Numbered from the stretch's first letter, positions 22,318-32,475 are shown. The stretch: 64,000 bases of DNA from Diacronema lutheri (GCA_019448385.1 JAGTXO010000032.1:1-64000), one strand, 5' to 3'. The notes: generated by a model not told the origin, from the sequence alone. Numbers and translations are program-made.

Positions 22318-23216
22318 GCGCGCGCTGTTGCGGGCTGCGCAGCAGGGACGACGGGGGAATTGGCGAGCGAGGGTTGGGCGCAGATCAGCGTGGTGGCGCG
22401 GCAAGACGAGCGCGCGCCGGGCGCCTGGCGCGGAGGCGCCCCGCGCGAGGACGCGAGCCGCTTCTCGCACCGGACGGGCGCCCACGCGCAAGCCGGCTTT
22501 CGAGGGCTGGTGGATGGTGGCAGATGCCGAAACGGACACATGGAATGATGCGTCGGCGGCGCGAGCGCGGGACGATCTTGCCCGGGCAATTTTGCGCACG
22601 CTGCCAGCGCGCGTATGCGTGCGCATGCAGCGGGCGGCGCGCACGTTGCGCGTGACGGGGCGCCGAGCGGCACACCGGCGGGGACGCGCTCGCCGCTGCC
22701 GTGGCATCGTACGCTGCCTGCGTGCTGGCCCGCACGCACGTTGCCGGCGCGAGGGGACGGCGAGTGCGCCTCGGCCGAACAGGCGCGAACGTTACGCCCG
22801 AGCGCGTGGCCGGGCCCCGCCGACTGCACGCAGCGCCGGCCCAGGCGCGCATCCGCCCGACGCGGATTTGGACGACGCATCGACCGGCACGCCGAGCGTC
22901 TGCGCCCGCCTCGCGGCCGGTCGCGCCGGCCCCTCTTCGGCCCGAGGCCGCACGTCCGCCGCGCGCCGCTTTGGCGCGCGGCGCGGCGCTCCCGGAACGC
23001 GCATGGCACACGCGCGGTGCGCGGGCACGCCCGCAACGCGCCATTCCAGCGCGAGCAGTTCGGCAAGCTTGCAGCGCGCGAGCAGCCGGGCATGTGCCGC
23101 GGAAACACAGTTCGCTGTGTGCGCCGGCCGCGACGACACGGCGTAGCGGCGCGAGGCTGGCCGCCGGGGCCACGGGCGTACTGCCGTGGCGCGACGCCAT
23201 GGTATGAGCATTAAAT
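22318..23216. other. Intergenic region, no gene supported
   Basis: GC-rich DNA between the USP-like gene and the helicase. Frames on both strands are Arg/Ala-rich. One minus-strand frame starting near 23206 contains PLRRVVAAGAHSELCFRGTC and could be a short exon, but nothing confirms it. A G run (C run on the minus strand) lies at 23222-23248 at the helicase end. Confidence 0.5.
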
Positions 23217-26200
23217 TCATCGGGGGGTGGGGTGGGGGGGGGGGGGGGCGCGTTGTGCGCACTTGGCGCGCGAGTAGTGCGAGTGGCGGGCGAGCCTCGT
23301 CGCCCACGGAGCCCGCCCCCGGCTCGGCGGCGCGCCGCCTGCTCGCCGGGTCGCGCACCGCCGTCGCCGCCGCTGCGCACTTGCCCAGCTTGCCGGCAGG
23401 CGGCAGGCGGCGGCGACGGCGGCGGCGGCGGCTGCGGCTGCGGCGCGAGCGCGACGCCGGGCGGCGGCAGCGCCGACGGCACGCGCGCAGCGGCGACCCA
23501 CGCGGCGGCGGGCAGCGCGCCAGCGTGAGGCCCCTGCGCGCCGGCCGCATTGGCGCCGCCCTGCGCGCCCTAGAAGGGCGCGCAGGTACGCGGGCCGGTC
23601 GCGCGGCGCGCGGTGCTGGCGAGCACCCGACGGCTGCGCGTCGGCGCGAGCGGCGCGGCGGGCGTCGCGCCGGCGGGTGCTGGCCAGCACCGCGCGCCGG
23701 CGGCGCGCCCGCCGCCAGCGCGCCGCCCGCCGCCGGCGCCGCGCGCGCCGTCCGCGCCCGCCGCCACCGCGCGCCGCCGCCGCGCATTCGCGCGCGGCGG
23801 CGACGGCGGCCGCGGCGAGCGCCGCCGCCGCCGCCTCGCCACCGCTGACCGCGCGGAGCACCTCTTTGAAGACGACGCTGCGCGTCACGAGGTCCGGGCC
23901 GAGCGCAAAGCGGACGCGCGACGTGTGCCCGACGCGCGAAGCGGCCACGTGGAGCTGGCCGTGCGTGAAGCACGGCTCGGCGAGCCACACGCCCGCGCAC
24001 CCGAGCGCTTGCCCCTGCGCCTCGTTACGCCGGCCGCACCGGGGAACTGGCGGCGCATCCGCACAAGCGCGAACGTGCCGTCGTCGGGCGAGTGGTGGTC
24101 GACACGCGCGACGAGCACGGTGCTGTCGCGCCCGGCGGCCGCGCCGGGGCGTGCGCACTCGAGCAGCCGGCCGCCGGCGCGCATGCCGCGCACGATCAGC
24201 CGCGTGCCGCCGCACAGCCCCTCGCCGGGCGAGAGGTTGCGCGGCAGCATCACCACCATCCCGGGCTTCAGGTCGAGGACGCGGTGCGGCATCTGCGCGT
24301 GCTCGAGCGAGTCGAGGAATTCGACCGACGCCAGCGCAATCTGCTTGCCCGCCCCGTCGTCGCGCCAGCTCGTCCGCCGACGCGCACCTCGCCGCCGCGC
24401 CCGGGAAGCGGCCGATCGCCAGCCAGTTGATCCGCGCCACGTCCGTCTGCTTGGCGCAGAGCACCGCGCGGTCGCACAGCGAGCCGTCGTCGGTCCAACA
24501 CGTCGCGCCGTGGACAAAGTCGTCACGAGCTCCGTCGGGTAGGCCGAGCCCACGCGGATGGGGACGCCGCCGACGGCCTCGGGCAGCTGCACGGGATCGA
24601 GCGGGAATGCGCCGGGCATGGCCCCGGCCGCCGGCACCGCCGCGGGAACGGCGCCGTCGCCGGGGCTGCGCAGCAGCTCCGCCCACTCGCCCGCGCCGAG
24701 CGCGTCGCCCGTGTCGCGCGCCGCGCTCGAGGCGCGAACGTTCTCGACCAAGGCGTGCTGCCGATCGTGCTGCCACGGCGCCGAGTACTTGAGGCAGGAG
24801 CGCACGATCTGCGCGCGCGAGCCGCGCCGCACCACCGGCAAGCACTGGCGAAAGTCGCCGGCGAGCAGCAGCGTCTCGCCGCCGAAGCGCTCGTCGACGC
24901 CCGTCACGTCGCGCAAACACCGATCAGGCGAGTCGAGGTGGCACCGCGTCTGCATCGGCGCCTCGTCCCACACGACCAGCCGCCGCGGCGGCCAGGGAGC
25001 GCCCGCGCTCGGAGCGCGGCACGCCATTGAACGGCTTGCCCGTCGGAGTCGGCACCGCCGGGCACCTTGAAGGTCAAGTGGAAGGTGCGGCCGTCGGGCA
25101 GCAGCGTGGCGGCGACGCCCGAGGACGCGCCCACGACGACCGCGTGCCCATCCGCGCGCACGGCGGCGATAATGGCGCGCTCGACGAACGTCTTGCCCGT
25201 TCCGCCCGGCGCGTCGCAAAGATGCAGCCGGTTGCCCACGCCGCGCAGCGCCGATTTGACGACCGCGCCGTGGAGCGCGCACTGCTGGCCGCCCTCGGCC
25301 ATCGCCGCGCGCGCCGCCGCCGCGCTCGCAGCCCGCTCGGCGCGATGGTAGCCCTGCGCGCGCGCGAGCTCGCGCCCGCCCGGCCCGGCCGGCGCGCGCG
25401 CCGTGCGCAGACCGGCCACCGCCGCGAGCGCCGCCGCGCGCTCGCGCTCGTCGGGCACGTACAGCCCCGTGGAGTCGAACGTGTCGGCCCAGGCGGGCAC
25501 GCCGTACGAGGCGAAGGCGTCCGAGCCGGGCTGCGGCCGCTGCTCGGCGCGCTTCAGGAGCATGACCCCGCACACGTTCCACTTGGTGCCAAACATCGAG
25601 CCCGTGAGCCCCGTGTAGACGCGGTCGAGCTGCGTGGCGATGGCGCAGACGTCCTCGTGCCGGATCTCGTCGACCGGTTCGCGCCGCGCGTCGACGAGCG
25701 GCACGACGCGCTCGGAGCCCGCCCACGTGAACGTGCGCGTCGACATGTTCAGCCGCGTGTGCGCGAGCGTGTCGTCCTCGTACTTGGGCTTGACGGCGGG
25801 CGAGAGCTTGCCGCGCACCTCCTCCTTCGAGAGGCCGCGCGTGTTGAGCAGCTCCTTCTGGCGCGCGTGCACCGTCTCGACGCGCTGATCGTCGATGGCG
25901 CGCAGGGCGCCAAAGTAGGCGTCCATCTGCGCGAGCGGCGCGCCTTCAATCGGCAGCTCCTTGTCGGTCACGCCGGCCGTGTACGCCGCCTTGTCGACGT
26001 CCGTCGGCCCGTACATGGTGCCAAAGTTGCCGTCGCCCGTGAGCTCGGGCCAGTCGACGACGCAGGGCGGCGAGACGAAGGCGAGCGCGCGGCGCGACGG
26101 CCCGTAGCTCAGCTTGTCGACCGTGCGCGCCTGCTCGCTCGGCTTGACCGGCCGCGTGCTCACGATCTCGCAGTTGACGAGCGCCGCGTCGAAGGCGCGC

Positions 26201-26217
26201 AGGTCGATGGCGGCCAT
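23217..26217 (-). CDS. Virus-like ssDNA-binding domain fused to PIF1 helicase
   Basis: The start at 26217 opens with AAIDLRAFDAALV. The first 250 or so residues (ALRAIDDQRVETV, LSKEEVRGKLSPAVK, GSMFGTKWNVCGVML near the end) match, from memory, the single-stranded-DNA-binding protein of large algal DNA viruses. A PIF1-family SF1 helicase follows: APGGTGKTF (motif I), VVWDEAPMQ (II), LLAGDFRQCLPVV (III), PGMVVMLPRNLSPGEGLCGG, and HGQLHVAASRVG (VI). PIF1 helicases unwind 5' to 3' and act in replication or element mobilisation. No Rep domain of a Helitron is present. The coding region lies in more than one frame, so it is broken in about two places or spliced. I treat it as a remnant of a virus-like element. 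It faces a small membrane-protein ORF across a shared start region. Confidence 0.7.
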
Positions 26218-26692
26218 GGTCGTTGTGCGCGGGAGATCACGCTGCAGGCGGCTCCACAGTAGGTTCGAGAAAAAAAAAAGCTGGGCCAACGGTCAGTCGA
26301 GCGCCACAAGCAATCCTCGGGAGCCGGTGGCCCAACCCAACCCAACGATCTTCGTCGCCACCCTTCGCGCGTTTTCCGTTCGCGCCCAAGCAGACAATGA
26401 GACCACAATCTCGGTGCTGCTCGGCGCGATGATGGGCCTCAGCGGCTCGGTGGCGATCGTGCTCTACGTGCGCGCGCGACGTCGCGAGGTGCAGCACGGG
26501 CGCGTGGCGACGCCGCGCATCATCCAGCGCCAGCTCGAGCTGCAGCTGCCGTGGGGCCGGCCGGACGAGGCATCCGTCGCCTCGCGTGCCGAAACGCCGG
26601 GCGTCGAGGCCGCGTCGCGCTCGGTGCGCGACGCGGCGCCCGAGCCGGACCCGGACGAGGGCTACGTGCGCGTGGCGAGCGCGGCGTTCTGA
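26216..26692 (+). CDS. Small single-pass membrane protein, unknown
   Basis: A plus-strand ORF divergent from, and overlapping the start codon of, the helicase gene. The C-terminal 100 residues carry one clear membrane helix (TTISVLLGAMMGLSGSVAIV) followed by a basic stop-transfer (RARRREV) and an acidic tail (EPDPDEGYVRVASAAF at the end). The first 60 residues are Arg-rich and less convincing, so the true start may be downstream or in another exon. Not recognised. Confidence 0.4.
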   Translation: MVVVRGRSRCRRLHSRFEKKKSWANGQSSATSNPREPVAQPNPTIFVATLRAFSVRAQADNETTISVLLGAMMGLSGSVAIVLYVRARRREVQHGRVATPRIIQRQLELQLPWGRPDEASVASRAETPGVEAASRSVRDAAPEPDPDEGYVRVASAAF

Positions 26693-26775
26693 GGCGCGCA
26701 CGACGTCGCCCAGCCAGAGCAGCCCGGGGCGGGGCGAGTCCGGCTGCGCGGAGGTCCGGCTCGAGCGGGCGGGCG

Positions 26776-27121
26776 CCATGCTCTGAGGCGCCGCCGCTTT
26801 CTAAAAGGGTGTAGGGTGTAGGGTGTAGGATGCAAAACAAGCCCTCCCCACATTTGGGCCCGACGTCATTCCTTCTTCGAAGCCGTGACGTTACTCACAT
26901 ACGAGTACTTTTACTTAGTGTAGGATGTATCTATTCTCTAAGTATTTGCATAGTGTAGGGTGTAGGATAAGTACGGTTACGAAAGTCCTACAGGGAGTGA
27001 AGGAATGACGCTGTGACGAAAGAAGGAATGACGTCGGGCCCAGATGTGGGGAGGGCTTGTTTTGCATCCTACACCCTACACCCTACACCCTTTTGAAAAG
27101 CGGCGGCGCCTCAGAGCATGG
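26776..27121. mobile_element. MITE-like inverted-repeat element, copy 1
   Basis: About 346 bp with long terminal inverted repeats (roughly 100 bp each). The termini read CATGCTCTGAGGCGCCGCCG and then three copies of the telomere-like unit TGTAGGG, followed by a GATGCAAAACAAGCCCTCCCC block and CGACGTCATTCCTTCTT. The interior is AT-richer than the surroundings. There is no ORF of note, so it is non-autonomous. Copy 2 is its reverse complement. Confidence 0.85.
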
Positions 27122-27326
27122 CGGCTCGACAGCATGGCGCCTATACAGCATGGCGTCGTCCAGCGTCACGCCGCGTCGTGGTCCTGCCGCTCCTCCGTGG
27201 CGCACGGATGGCGCTCCTCCGTGACGCAGCCGAACGACGTCGCGGCGTCACGGCCCGGGCGCAGTCGCCATCCTGGACGCCACGCTGGACGACGCCATGC
27301 TGTCGAGGCGCCATGCTGTCGAGCCG
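27122..27326. repeat. Palindromic spacer between the two MITE-like copies
   Basis: The spacer is itself an imperfect palindrome. Left arm: GGCTCGACAGCATGGCGCC, GCATGGCGTCGTCCAGCGT. Right arm: the complement, ACGCTGGACGACGCCATGC and CGACAGCATGG-type repeats. With the flanking elements it makes one large inverted repeat of about 885 bp with a short centre near 27220. Confidence 0.8.
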
Positions 27327-27660
27327 CCATGCTCCGAGGCGCCGCCGCTTTCTAAAAGGGTGTAGGGTGTAGGGTGTAGGATGCAAAACAAGCCCTCCCC
27401 ACATTTGGGCCCGACGTCATTCCTTCTTTCGTCACAGCGTCATTCCTTCTCCCCCCTATGGGACTTTCATAACCGTACTTATCCTACACCCTACACTATG
27501 CAAATACCTAGAGAATAGATACATCCTACACTAAGTAAAGGTACTCGTATGTGAGTAACGTCACGGCTTCGAAGAAGGAATGACGTCGGGCCCAAATGTG
27601 GGGAGGGCTTGTTTTGCATCCTACACCCTACACCCTACACCCTTTTAGAAAGCGGCGCCG
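27327..27660. mobile_element. MITE-like inverted-repeat element, copy 2 (opposite orientation)
   Basis: Matches copy 1 in reverse complement almost base for base over the interior (e.g. TATGCAAATACCTAGAGAAT against the complement of ATTCTCTAAGTATTTGCATA) with a handful of differences, so the two are a recent duplication or an inverted tandem insertion. The right end is slightly shorter than in copy 1. Confidence 0.85.
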
Positions 27661-27784
27661 AAGGTGGGAGGATGCCACCCGTATGCGCGCGTTTGAACGT
27701 GCGCGGACGGCCGTTGGCTTCGCGCCCTTTCGCCCACGGTTTGCGCGCCAACGGACCAGTCCTCCGCGGGCGCCGCGCATCGTC

Positions 27785-27988
27785 TCAGGGGCGGTCGGTG
27801 TGGTACGCCGCGCGCATCGTCAGCGCCGCGGCGTCGAGCTCGGCGAGCGAGGGCGCGTACGTGACGCCGCTCAGCACCTCGTCCGCGCCCGCCCTCGTCG
27901 CGCTCGCCGCCTCCGCAGTGCGCGCAGGCGGCTTCGTGACGGCACGCGAGGCCACGCCGCGCGCCGCAGGTGCCTTCGCGCGCTGCAT
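27785..27988 (-). CDS. Possible 67-residue basic/alanine-rich protein
   Basis: A short minus-strand ORF from an ATG at 27988. The C-terminal half (DEVLSGVTYAPSLAELDAAA then LTMRAAYHTDRP) is compositionally like real protein, while the N-terminal half is Ala/Arg/Lys-rich. It diverges from the plus-strand ORF starting at 28075. It could be the last exon of something longer. Not recognised. Confidence 0.3.
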   Translation of the reverse strand: MQRAKAPAARGVASRAVTKPPARTAEAASATRAGADEVLSGVTYAPSLAELDAAALTMRAAYHTDRP

Positions 27989-28074
27989 CGTCTGTCTGCC
28001 GGTCCGACGCGCTCTGCTCTGAACGAACGGACGGCACGCCCGACGAGATCTCGTCGCGTGCACGCTCGCACAGC

Positions 28075-28488
28075 ATGTACCCCCAGAACGTCTCCGAGCT
28101 GCTGCCCGACGAGATCTTCGGCGACGAGCTGCTCGTCGACCGGCACTACCGCGTGCGCATCCTTCAGCGCGTCGCCCGCCGCCGCGATGCGGCCGAGGCC
28201 AACTTTTGGCTCGACGGCGGGCCCGCCGACTCGGTCGTCGGCGCGTGCATGTGCGGCCGAATCTACGCGCTCAAGTGCATGGGCCGGCTCGTCCGCGGCG
28301 CCCGGATCCTCGCGCTGCTGCGCAAAAATGTGGCGCTCGCCACGTGCCGCGCACACCTCATGGGCCACATGCTCCAGCGCATCGTCGGCGACAGCGGCGT
28401 CGCGCGGCTGCTGCAGCTGGTTGCAGCTCGTTCGCGAGGATCACGACACGCTCAACGCCGAGCACCAGGCCTTGGAAGCACAGCATGA
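28075..28488 (+). CDS. Unidentified protein fused into the 1.3-kb repeat
   Basis: ATG at 28075, 137 codons. The first 95 residues are unique sequence (YPQNVSELLPDEIFGDELLV, LDGGPADSVVGACMCGRIYA), from there on (LMGHMLQRIVGDSG) it reads into repeat A. The composition (Asp/Glu/Leu-rich, few Arg runs) suggests genuine coding. The repeat carries further coding-like pieces downstream (NAEHQALEAQHDT, DFKDHGVCVEFDVFNRDGVE, KTSYANSRARHLQRLEF), so the gene may continue there through introns or in broken form. Function unknown. Confidence 0.45.
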   Translation: MYPQNVSELLPDEIFGDELLVDRHYRVRILQRVARRRDAAEANFWLDGGPADSVVGACMCGRIYALKCMGRLVRGARILALLRKNVALATCRAHLMGHMLQRIVGDSGVARLLQLVAARSRGSRHAQRRAPGLGSTA

Positions 28489-28907
28489 CACCGGCCAAGT
28501 CATGCGACGGCATGTGCGCGCGCGCCGACGCGCTCTCCAAGGACCTCGCACGGGCGCACGAGCACGCTCACAAGCTCGATGGCTATCTGGTGTGGTGCAG
28601 CGAGCGCCTCGGTGAGAGTGACTCTTTCAACGGAGCGCTCGAGAACCTGAACACGCGGTGCAGCATGAGATGTGCTGGCTCCACGCCGAGATGTCGTCGC
28701 TCGTTGCGAGTTCGCCCGAGGCTTACGCGAACGACAGCGAGGCCACCGACTTCAAGGACCACGGCGTGTGCGTCGAGTTCGATGTCTTCAACCGCGACGG
28801 GGTCGAGGGCGCGCCCGTGCCCGCGACCGCGCCCACGAAGGCAGAGCCGGGCATCGAGTCCGAGTGCATCGCGCCCGCACAGGCAGAGCCGGGCAGCGAG
28901 TCCGAAG

Positions 28908-28940
<33 letters not shown>

Positions 28941-29660
28941 GGCAGAGCCGCGCACCGAGCCCAAGTGAGCCAACGTGCCGCCGAACTCGCCCAAGCTCTC
29001 GTCGGTCGACAGTCAGGCCACCGAGTACAAGACCTCCTACGCGAACTCACGTGCTCGCCACCTGCAACGCCTCGAGTTTACGCACGCGTTCGAGTCTGTG
29101 CAGGCCGAGGTCGCTTAGCCAAAGCGCGCCAAGGTTCCGGCCACCGGCGCATCCAGCCGCTGGCTGCGCAACACGGCGGTGCGCAACACCCGCAGCTCGG
29201 CCAACGGCAAGTAGCGCGCCGGCGCAGCGCACGGTATGCCGCGGCGAGCTCAGTCGCGAAGAGTGTCCGACTGGCCGCGCCCTCCACGGGGTGCACGCGC
29301 ACTCGGCGCGGTCCGGTCAGTCAGGGGGCCTCAGCTTGCGCGATGCCAGTTGCGAGCCCCCCCGGAATCCGCCATTCTATTCTACTAGGCGTAAATCACC
29401 CAAGCCCTTCCGGTCGCCCGCATTCCGGGGTCGGACCCGCCGTCGGCCCGGCTCGGGCCCTCCGTCCGCCGCGCCCGCTCGACCCCGAATTCTACTCCAA
29501 ATCGGCCGGTCAGGAGGGTGTCTCGGTCCTAGGCTCGTCATAAGCCTCGCCCCGACCCCTCGAGCGCTCATTGGCTGGCTTTTAACCCTTGATTGTACGA
29601 CCCGGGTCGTACTCTCAGCCTTACACTGGCCGGACCAGCCCGGACCGCGCCCTATATAGA
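28357..29660 (+). repeat. 1.3-kb dispersed repeat, copy A
   Basis: Begins at CTCATGGGCCACATGCTCCA and ends at GGACCGCGCCCTATATA. The same 1.3 kb occurs inverted at 55783-56955, with many small differences. Its last 330 bp are found a third time at 48013-48341. It contains coding-like fragments of an unidentified Asp/Glu-rich protein on the plus strand, a GCGCCC-type hexamer tract, and an 18-bp perfect palindrome near its right end. Confidence 0.85.
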
Positions 29661-29679
29661 TATTTTGGAGTGGCGTCAC

Positions 29680-32475
29680 CTACGCATGCGGGCCCGCCGC
29701 GCTTGCCAAGCTCGCGGCCCGCTCGACCGCGAGCACAAGGGCGCGCGCACACACGCCGGCGGCTTCGACGGCGTCGTCCGAGCGCGCCGCGTCCGCCGCC
29801 ACGGCCAGTGCCACCGCGGCGGGCGGCGCGCCACTGACGCTGTGGCCGATGACAGCGCCCGAGCGTGCCGTGCCCGCGCGCCGTGTCTTGCGCACGCCCG
29901 CGCCCGCGAGGTGCGGCTGAGCGACGCCGTCGCCGCGGTGGACCAGGTCGGCCGTCGCGAGCGCATCGCTCAACGCCGCGCCGCCCGCCACCTTGTTGTT
30001 GGCCAGGCGCGTGCCAAACTGGATCGCGCGCTTCTGCAGCCGAGTCGACGCGCCGAGGCCGAGGGCGCGGCCGAGCTCGCGCAGCGCGCGCTTGTCGCCC
30101 ACGCCGAGCGGCTGCTCAAGATTAAAAAGCGTGCCTGGCGCGCACGCGCGCACGACGGCCATCACGCGCTCGTCGAGGAACGGGTGGCGCGGCTCGCGCC
30201 CCGAGTCGGACATTGCTCGGTCGTCGCGGCCGAGGTTGCGCACCCAGAGGCGCGAGACGTCACGCTCGAGCTCGGCGTGCAGCGCCACTGGCCCCCGCGC
30301 GGCGTGCACTGTCCGGTGCCGCCCGTATCCGGCGAGCAGTTCGTCCGCGCCCGTGCCGACCAGCACGACGCGCGCGCCGCAGCGGTACGGCCGCCCGTGG
30401 CCGCGCCCATCGCGCGCGCGCGGTGGCGCACCGCCGCCGCCGCCCACGTCGTCGTCGTCGTGTTCGTCCTCGTCGTCGGCGGCGGCATCTTGTGCTACGG
30501 CTATGCGCACGCGCGCGCCGCCGCCAGGTTCGAGTGAGACGCTGGCGCGCACCCGCCGCGCCGCGCCCTCGCCGCACGCCGCGCCGCCGCGCGCGGCTGC
30601 CGACGTCGCGGGTGCGACGGTGTGCAGCTCGTCGAGCGCGCCAAGTCCAGACGCCATCGTGCCAAGTCCGGACGCCATCGTGCCAAGTCCGGACGCCATC
30701 GTGCCAAGTCCGGACGCCATCGTGCCAAGTCCGGACGCCATCGTGCCAAGTCCGGACGCCTCGGGCCCGACGGCGGCATACCGGCAGAGAGCGCCCGTGA
30801 CCACGCCCGTCTCGCCCGTGAGCGGCCGCGCCGCGCCGAGTTGCGCGTGCACGCCGCCGCGCGCCGCGCCGCGCGCCGCGCCGCCCGCGGCGCGCGGCGG
30901 CGCGACGGGCACGCCACGCAGCTCGGCGCCGTGCGCCGGGTCGTGCAACATGCCGCGGCCGCGCGCGCCAAACCAGAGCGCAGCGCCGATGTTCAAATCC
31001 ATCACCGTGCTCGCGGGCGCGATCAGGCGTTCGATCGCTCCGCGCGCCGCGTCGAGGTCGGCGACGCGCACGTCGACGAGCACGAGACGCCACGCGCGGT
31101 CGGGCGCGGCGGCGCGCAGCTCGCGCAGCCCGTGCAGCGCTGACAGGCGGTCGGGCGCGAGCGTGCCAGACGGTGCGTTCGCACGGCCCTCGCCGCGCGG
31201 CTGGCGCGCGTCCGCTTCGCCGCCGCCACCGCTGCCGTCGCCATCGTTCGTCGAGCCGGTATCGCACGCCACGTTGATGAGCTCGATGGGCGCGTCTGTT
31301 GGCAGGTGCGCGTGCGCGAGCGCGGCCAGGACCATCGAATCGATGCCGCCGCTGAAGAGGATGGCGACCGGCGCGCGCATATTTTCGTCACCGCCCTGGC
31401 CGCGGGCTTCGCCGCCGATGCCGCCCACGCCACCGCCACTGCCGCCGCGGCCGCCGTCGACGCCGCAGCCGCCGCCCGTGCCGCCGCCAAGCGCCGCGCC
31501 CCCGATCAGCCGCACGCGAAGCCGCACCGCCTCCGAGAGCGCGGCGGCGAAGAGCGCGCTCGCCTCACGCGCGCACGCGATGGGCGCGGCGCGCGGCGGC
31601 GCGCACGGGCTTGGCGCGCGCGCGCGCAGTGCGTCGGGCGCTACCAGCCGCATGTGCGGCTCGGCCGGCGGCTCGGCTTTCGCGCGCAGGACGGCGCGCA
31701 CGACGACGGCGTGCGCGCCGCACGCGCGCGCGCTGCCGTCGATGGCGAGCCGCCAGACGGCGCCGCGCGGGAGAGGCGGCAGCTCCTCCCAGCCCTCACA
31801 CAGCTCGTGCGCTGCGCATTCGACGCCGCGCGCGGCGCATTCGGGCGAGGCGGTGATGTCGTCGGCGCCGCACAGCGCGGCGAGCGGCACACCCACCGAC
31901 GAGAGCGCGAGGCCACCCGCCGTTCGCGCCACGAGCAGGCTGCGCCGGCCGACCTCGTCGCGCCCAAAATAGAGAGCTTGTTCGGACGCGCGCCAGTATA
32001 TGAGCGCCCACGGTCCACGCACGCGCGCAAGGCATTCGCCGGGCGACGAGGCGCGCTCGAGCGCGCGCAGCAGCGCGAGCGTGTCTGCGCCGCCGTCGGG
32101 CGTGCGCGCGCCCGCGCCGCCGGCGGCCTCGTCGAGCCCGCCAAACACCTCGCCGTTCCACGCGAGCACGTCGCCCGTGGCGGGCGAGACGAGGGGCTGC
32201 AGCACGGGCGCGGCGCCGCGGATGCCGAGCACCGACGCTGTCAGCTCGATCGCAACGGCCGGGCTGCCGGCGCCGCGCGGCATCGCCGAGAGTGAGAGCC
32301 GGCGCACGCCGTCCGGGCCGCGCGACGCGAGCGCGGCCTCGGGCACGGCGCGGCGGAGCTCGACGGACGCGTGGCGGGCAAACCGCGGCGAAAAGCCGTG
32401 CGCAGGCGAACCCGGGCACTCGGCGGCCACCCATTCCACCGGCGCGCCGCCGACGACGACGCCGATGCCGCACAT
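29680..32475 (-). CDS. ASNSD1: Asparagine synthetase domain-containing protein 1
   Basis: 931 residues in one exon. Starts MCGIGVVV, putting the class-II glutamine amidotransferase Cys at position 2; LASRGPDG and LAWNGEVFGG follow. The synthetase half has the PP-loop SGGIDSMVLA (about residue 372), then STVMDLNIGAALWF, GTGADELLAGYGRHRT, LGRDDRAMSDSGREPRHPFL and LQKRAIQFGTRLA, all hallmarks of ASNSD1 rather than ordinary asparagine synthetase. Longer than the human protein (about 640) because of Gly/Ala inserts and a 21-base tandem repeat. The family's substrate is unsettled. Its 3' end lies 20 bp from repeat A, so its untranslated tail probably lies inside the repeat. It diverges from the CIA30 gene with 52 bp between start codons. 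Confidence 0.93.
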   Translation of the reverse strand: MCGIGVVVGGAPVEWVAAECPGSPAHGFSPRFARHASVELRRAVPEAALASRGPDGVRRLSLSAMPRGAGSPAVAIELTASVLGIRGAAPVLQPLVSPATGDVLAWNGEVFGGLDEAAGGAGARTPDGGADTLALLRALERASSPGECLARVRGPWALIYWRASEQALYFGRDEVGRRSLLVARTAGGLALSSVGVPLAALCGADDITASPECAARGVECAAHELCEGWEELPPLPRGAVWRLAIDGSARACGAHAVVVRAVLRAKAEPPAEPHMRLVAPDALRARAPSPCAPPRAAPIACAREASALFAAALSEAVRLRVRLIGGAALGGGTGGGCGVDGGRGGSGGGVGGIGGEARGQGGDENMRAPVAILFSGGIDSMVLAALAHAHLPTDAPIELINVACDTGSTNDGDGSGGGGEADARQPRGEGRANAPSGTLAPDRLSALHGLRELRAAAPDRAWRLVLVDVRVADLDAARGAIERLIAPASTVMDLNIGAALWFGARGRGMLHDPAHGAELRGVPVAPPRAAGGAARGAARGGVHAQLGAARPLTGETGVVTGALCRYAAVGPEASGLGTMASGLGTMASGLGTMASGLGTMASGLGTMASGLGALDELHTVAPATSAAARGGAACGEGAARRVRASVSLEPGGGARVRIAVAQDAAADDEDEHDDDDVGGGGGAPPRARDGRGHGRPYRCGARVVLVGTGADELLAGYGRHRTVHAARGPVALHAELERDVSRLWVRNLGRDDRAMSDSGREPRHPFLDERVMAVVRACAPGTLFNLEQPLGVGDKRALRELGRALGLGASTRLQKRAIQFGTRLANNKVAGGAALSDALATADLVHRGDGVAQPHLAGAGVRKTRRAGTARSGAVIGHSVSGAPPAAVALAVAADAARSDDAVEAAGVCARALVLAVERAASLASAAGPHA
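30640..30775 (-). repeat. 21-base minisatellite inside ASNSD1
   Basis: Five to six tandem, nearly identical 21-base units encode ASGLGTM repeats in frame, in a loop between MDLNIGA and the GADELLAGYGR motif. A multiple of three preserves the frame; the near identity suggests recent expansion. Confidence 0.92.

Noticed and set aside
23217-26217. Helitron
   Set aside because: The helicase motifs fit, but there is no Rep (HUH) domain and no CTRR-type 3' end; the N-terminal domain is SSB-like instead.
26800-27100. True telomere or internal telomere array
   Set aside because: Only three TGTAGGG units per end, and they belong to terminal inverted repeats of a discrete element.
30640-30775. CRISPR-like array
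   Set aside because: Units are directly adjacent 21-mers in a coding frame with no spacers; the genome is eukaryotic.
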